A stretch of 64,000 nt of DNA from assembly GCF_001635455.1 (NCBI RefSeq), contig NZ_LWEH01000025.1, positions 1-64,000 of the forward strand, given 5' to 3'. The DNA comes from Vibrio sp. HI00D65. Its GTDB lineage: Bacteria > Pseudomonadota > Gammaproteobacteria > Enterobacterales > Vibrionaceae. The position numbers were made by a program, and so were the translations under genes. The notes beneath the pieces are model-generated. The model did no database searches. It had not been told where the DNA came from and saw only the letters and a program-made list of their open reading frames with translations. Below are positions 62,478-64,000 of this stretch, piece after piece. The first letter of the stretch is position 1. Each line of letters begins with the position of its first letter.

Positions 62478-64000
62478 ATGTCTTCATCGATTCCTTTTTA
62501 CGATAAAAATGCCCACACACTTTGCCAGCAGTACCATTCTGTTGCTTTTGAAGCTGTTCATAAAAGCTGGCAAGCTTATTGGCCTTTAGAGGGCGATAAG
62601 GTACTAGATGTTGGGGCGGGATGTGGCCGTGATGCGTTATGGATGCAAAAGGCTGGTGCGGAAGTTATCGCGATAGAACCCAGTGCGTCATTACGCGAGC
62701 TGGGCTCAGAATATACTGGGCCAGATGTTACATGGTTGGATGATTCACTCCCATCCTTGAGTCGAACTGAAAACCTTGGAATGCGTTTTGACCTGATACT
62801 AGTAAGTGCTGTGTGGATGCACCTTGCACCGTCATATCGAGAGCGAGCATTCAGAAAGTTATCTAACTTACTCGCTCCAAATGGCAAATTAGTGATTACG
62901 CTACGTCACGGAGAGTTTCATGACGACCGAGAGGGCTATGAAGTCTCGGTTGAAGAGCTTGAGCGTTTATCGAAGAACAGTGCTTTGTTGGTGCGTCATG
63001 TCGATGATAGCCAAGACACCTTGAAGCGCAGTGAGGTTTGGTGGCAAACCGTAGTGATGACCTTGCCAGATGACGGATCGGGTGACTTAAACAAGGTGCG
63101 CCACATTATTGTGAATGACAATAAGTCGGCCACATACAAATTGGCTCTGTTAAGAACCTTGCTGCGAATCGCAGATGCCCATTCAGGTGCTGTGATTGAT
63201 CGAACCGATGGCAAAATATCTCTACCAGTGGGTTTGGTTGCTCTGTATTGGGTTAGGCAATTTAAGCGTCTCATTGATATCGATATAGAAGGCGTTGGGA
63301 TTCAGCAAAATAGCAACACGAGTAAAGGCCTAGGCTTTGTAAAAGACGATGGCTGGAACAAACTCAAGCACCTCAGTGCCGATGATTTAGCGATAGGCAC
63401 TCTGTTTATTGGTGATGAAGCCAAAGCATTGCAGAAGTTGTTTTCACAGACGATCAGCACCATTAAATCGGGTCCTGTAACCTTTATTTATCAAGGTACC
63501 AAAGAAAATAAGTTGTTTGAGATACTCCCACCTCAACAGCGACGAAAGAGTCGAGAATCACTAGTTATCGACAGTGAATTCTTAGCAAGCTTTGGTTACT
63601 TCACACTGGATGAAAGCTTATGGGAATGTTTCAGAATCTATCACTCTTGGATTGAGCCGCTAGTCGTGAATCAATGGGTGATGGAGATGCAGCGTTTTGA
63701 GTTAAATCGACAGCGCAACATATCACTTCAGACCTATCACGACTGCTTAGTCTGGATTGACCGAAATCACGACACTCGTGACGTACGTAAAAGAGTTGAG
63801 CAACTTAGATCTGAACATGCAGACATTGTCAGCGTTTGGAGTGGAAAATCGTTAAAAAATGAGTATCACGTTGATCACTGTCTGCCTTTTGCTTACTGGC
63901 CGAATAACGATAAATGGAACCTCTTTCCAACCACAAGCAAAGAGAACTTAAGTAAAAGTGACAAGGTGCCTACCGCTGAAAAACTTCGCGCGTCTAAAAC
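62478..64000 (+). CDS. methyltransferase-HNH endonuclease fusion (3' end outside window)
   Basis: An open frame of at least 507 codons that runs off the window. The N-terminal part (about residues 35-155) is a class I SAM-dependent methyltransferase with motif I KVLDVGAGCGRDAL and FDLILVSAVWMHLAP at motif IV; it lacks the DPPY/NPPY of DNA amino-methyltransferases. A middle region (about 215-440) contains YKLALLRTLLRIAD and LPVGLVALYWVRQF, which I associate with HNH-type proteins. The C-terminal part has YHVDHCLPFAYW and WNLFPTTSKENLSKSDK, an HNH nuclease site. ATG 62478 has a weak ribosome binding site. Role unknown; restriction or defence is inferred. Confidence 0.82.
   Translation, partial: MSSSIPFYDKNAHTLCQQYHSVAFEAVHKSWQAYWPLEGDKVLDVGAGCGRDALWMQKAGAEVIAIEPSASLRELGSEYTGPDVTWLDDSLPSLSRTENLGMRFDLILVSAVWMHLAPSYRERAFRKLSNLLAPNGKLVITLRHGEFHDDREGYEVSVEELERLSKNSALLVRHVDDSQDTLKRSEVWWQTVVMTLPDDGSGDLNKVRHIIVNDNKSATYKLALLRTLLRIADAHSGAVIDRTDGKISLPVGLVALYWVRQFKRLIDIDIEGVGIQQNSNTSKGLGFVKDDGWNKLKHLSADDLAIGTLFIGDEAKALQKLFSQTISTIKSGPVTFIYQGTKENKLFEILPPQQRRKSRESLVIDSEFLASFGYFTLDESLWECFRIYHSWIEPLVVNQWVMEMQRFELNRQRNISLQTYHDCLVWIDRNHDTRDVRKRVEQLRSEHADIVSVWSGKSLKNEYHVDHCLPFAYWPNNDKWNLFPTTSKENLSKSDKVPTAEKLRASK

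Noticed and set aside
62576..63274. Minus-strand frames across the methyltransferase-HNH gene
   Set aside because: They oppose a frame with clear methyltransferase motifs and have no recognisable protein features.

Overview
This window looks like a stretch of the large chromosome of a Vibrio species. The evidence is the gene order (phoBR-pstS beside ppx-ppk, isc to ndk-rlmN-rodZ-ispG-hisS-bamB-der, then guaBA and a GH19 chitinase), protein sequences that read as Vibrionaceae orthologues, moderate GC content and a typical rrn-tRNA tail. Species cannot be fixed from sequence reading alone. Almost all of it is conserved core genome; the accessory-looking part is the last ~3 kb.

Layout. 1-600: 3' end of a 23S rRNA, 5S rRNA, tRNA-Asp, tRNA-Trp and a terminator. 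0.7-5.0 kb: murein endopeptidase mepA, a small unknown gene, then yfhL-trhP and rdgC on the minus strand. 5.1-17.7 kb: a phosphate block with phoB-phoR-pstS, the ppx-ppk polyphosphate pair, and pstC-pstA-pstB-phoU. Candidate Pho boxes lie before phoB and pstC. 17.7-21 kb: cutC, a peroxiredoxin/oxyR divergent pair with a palindromic candidate operator, and a CBS protein. 21-27 kb: queA-tgt (queuosine) and yajC-secD-secF (protein export). 27-36 kb: suhB, trmJ, and the complete iscRSUA-hscBA-fdx-iscX Fe-S operon behind two tandem IscR-type boxes, then pepB and ndk. 37-49.7 kb: rlmN, rodZ, ispG, hisS, yfgM, bamB, der, an AlaX-like protein, a GAF-GGDEF protein, a zinc-ribbon protein and xseA. 50-53 kb: guaB-guaA, split by a small non-coding element that looks like a MITE. 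53.6-60 kb: GH19 chitinase, NhaC-type antiporter, SatP-like acetate transporter and an AGCS amino-acid symporter. 60-64 kb: a PlsC-like acyltransferase, a Cys-rich unknown protein and, divergent from it, a methyltransferase-HNH nuclease fusion cut off by the window end.

The most unusual items are (1) the methyltransferase-HNH fusion with its unknown divergent neighbour, (2) the 152-bp palindromic element with a matching 7-bp direct repeat at each end between guaB and guaA, (3) several other intergenic repeats (a 7-bp tandem array, a REP-like hairpin and a 118-bp inverted-repeat element), (4) intercistronic hairpins at three junctions of the isc operon, and (5) a multi-hairpin leader before tgt. 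No prophage, insertion sequence, integron or CRISPR array was seen.
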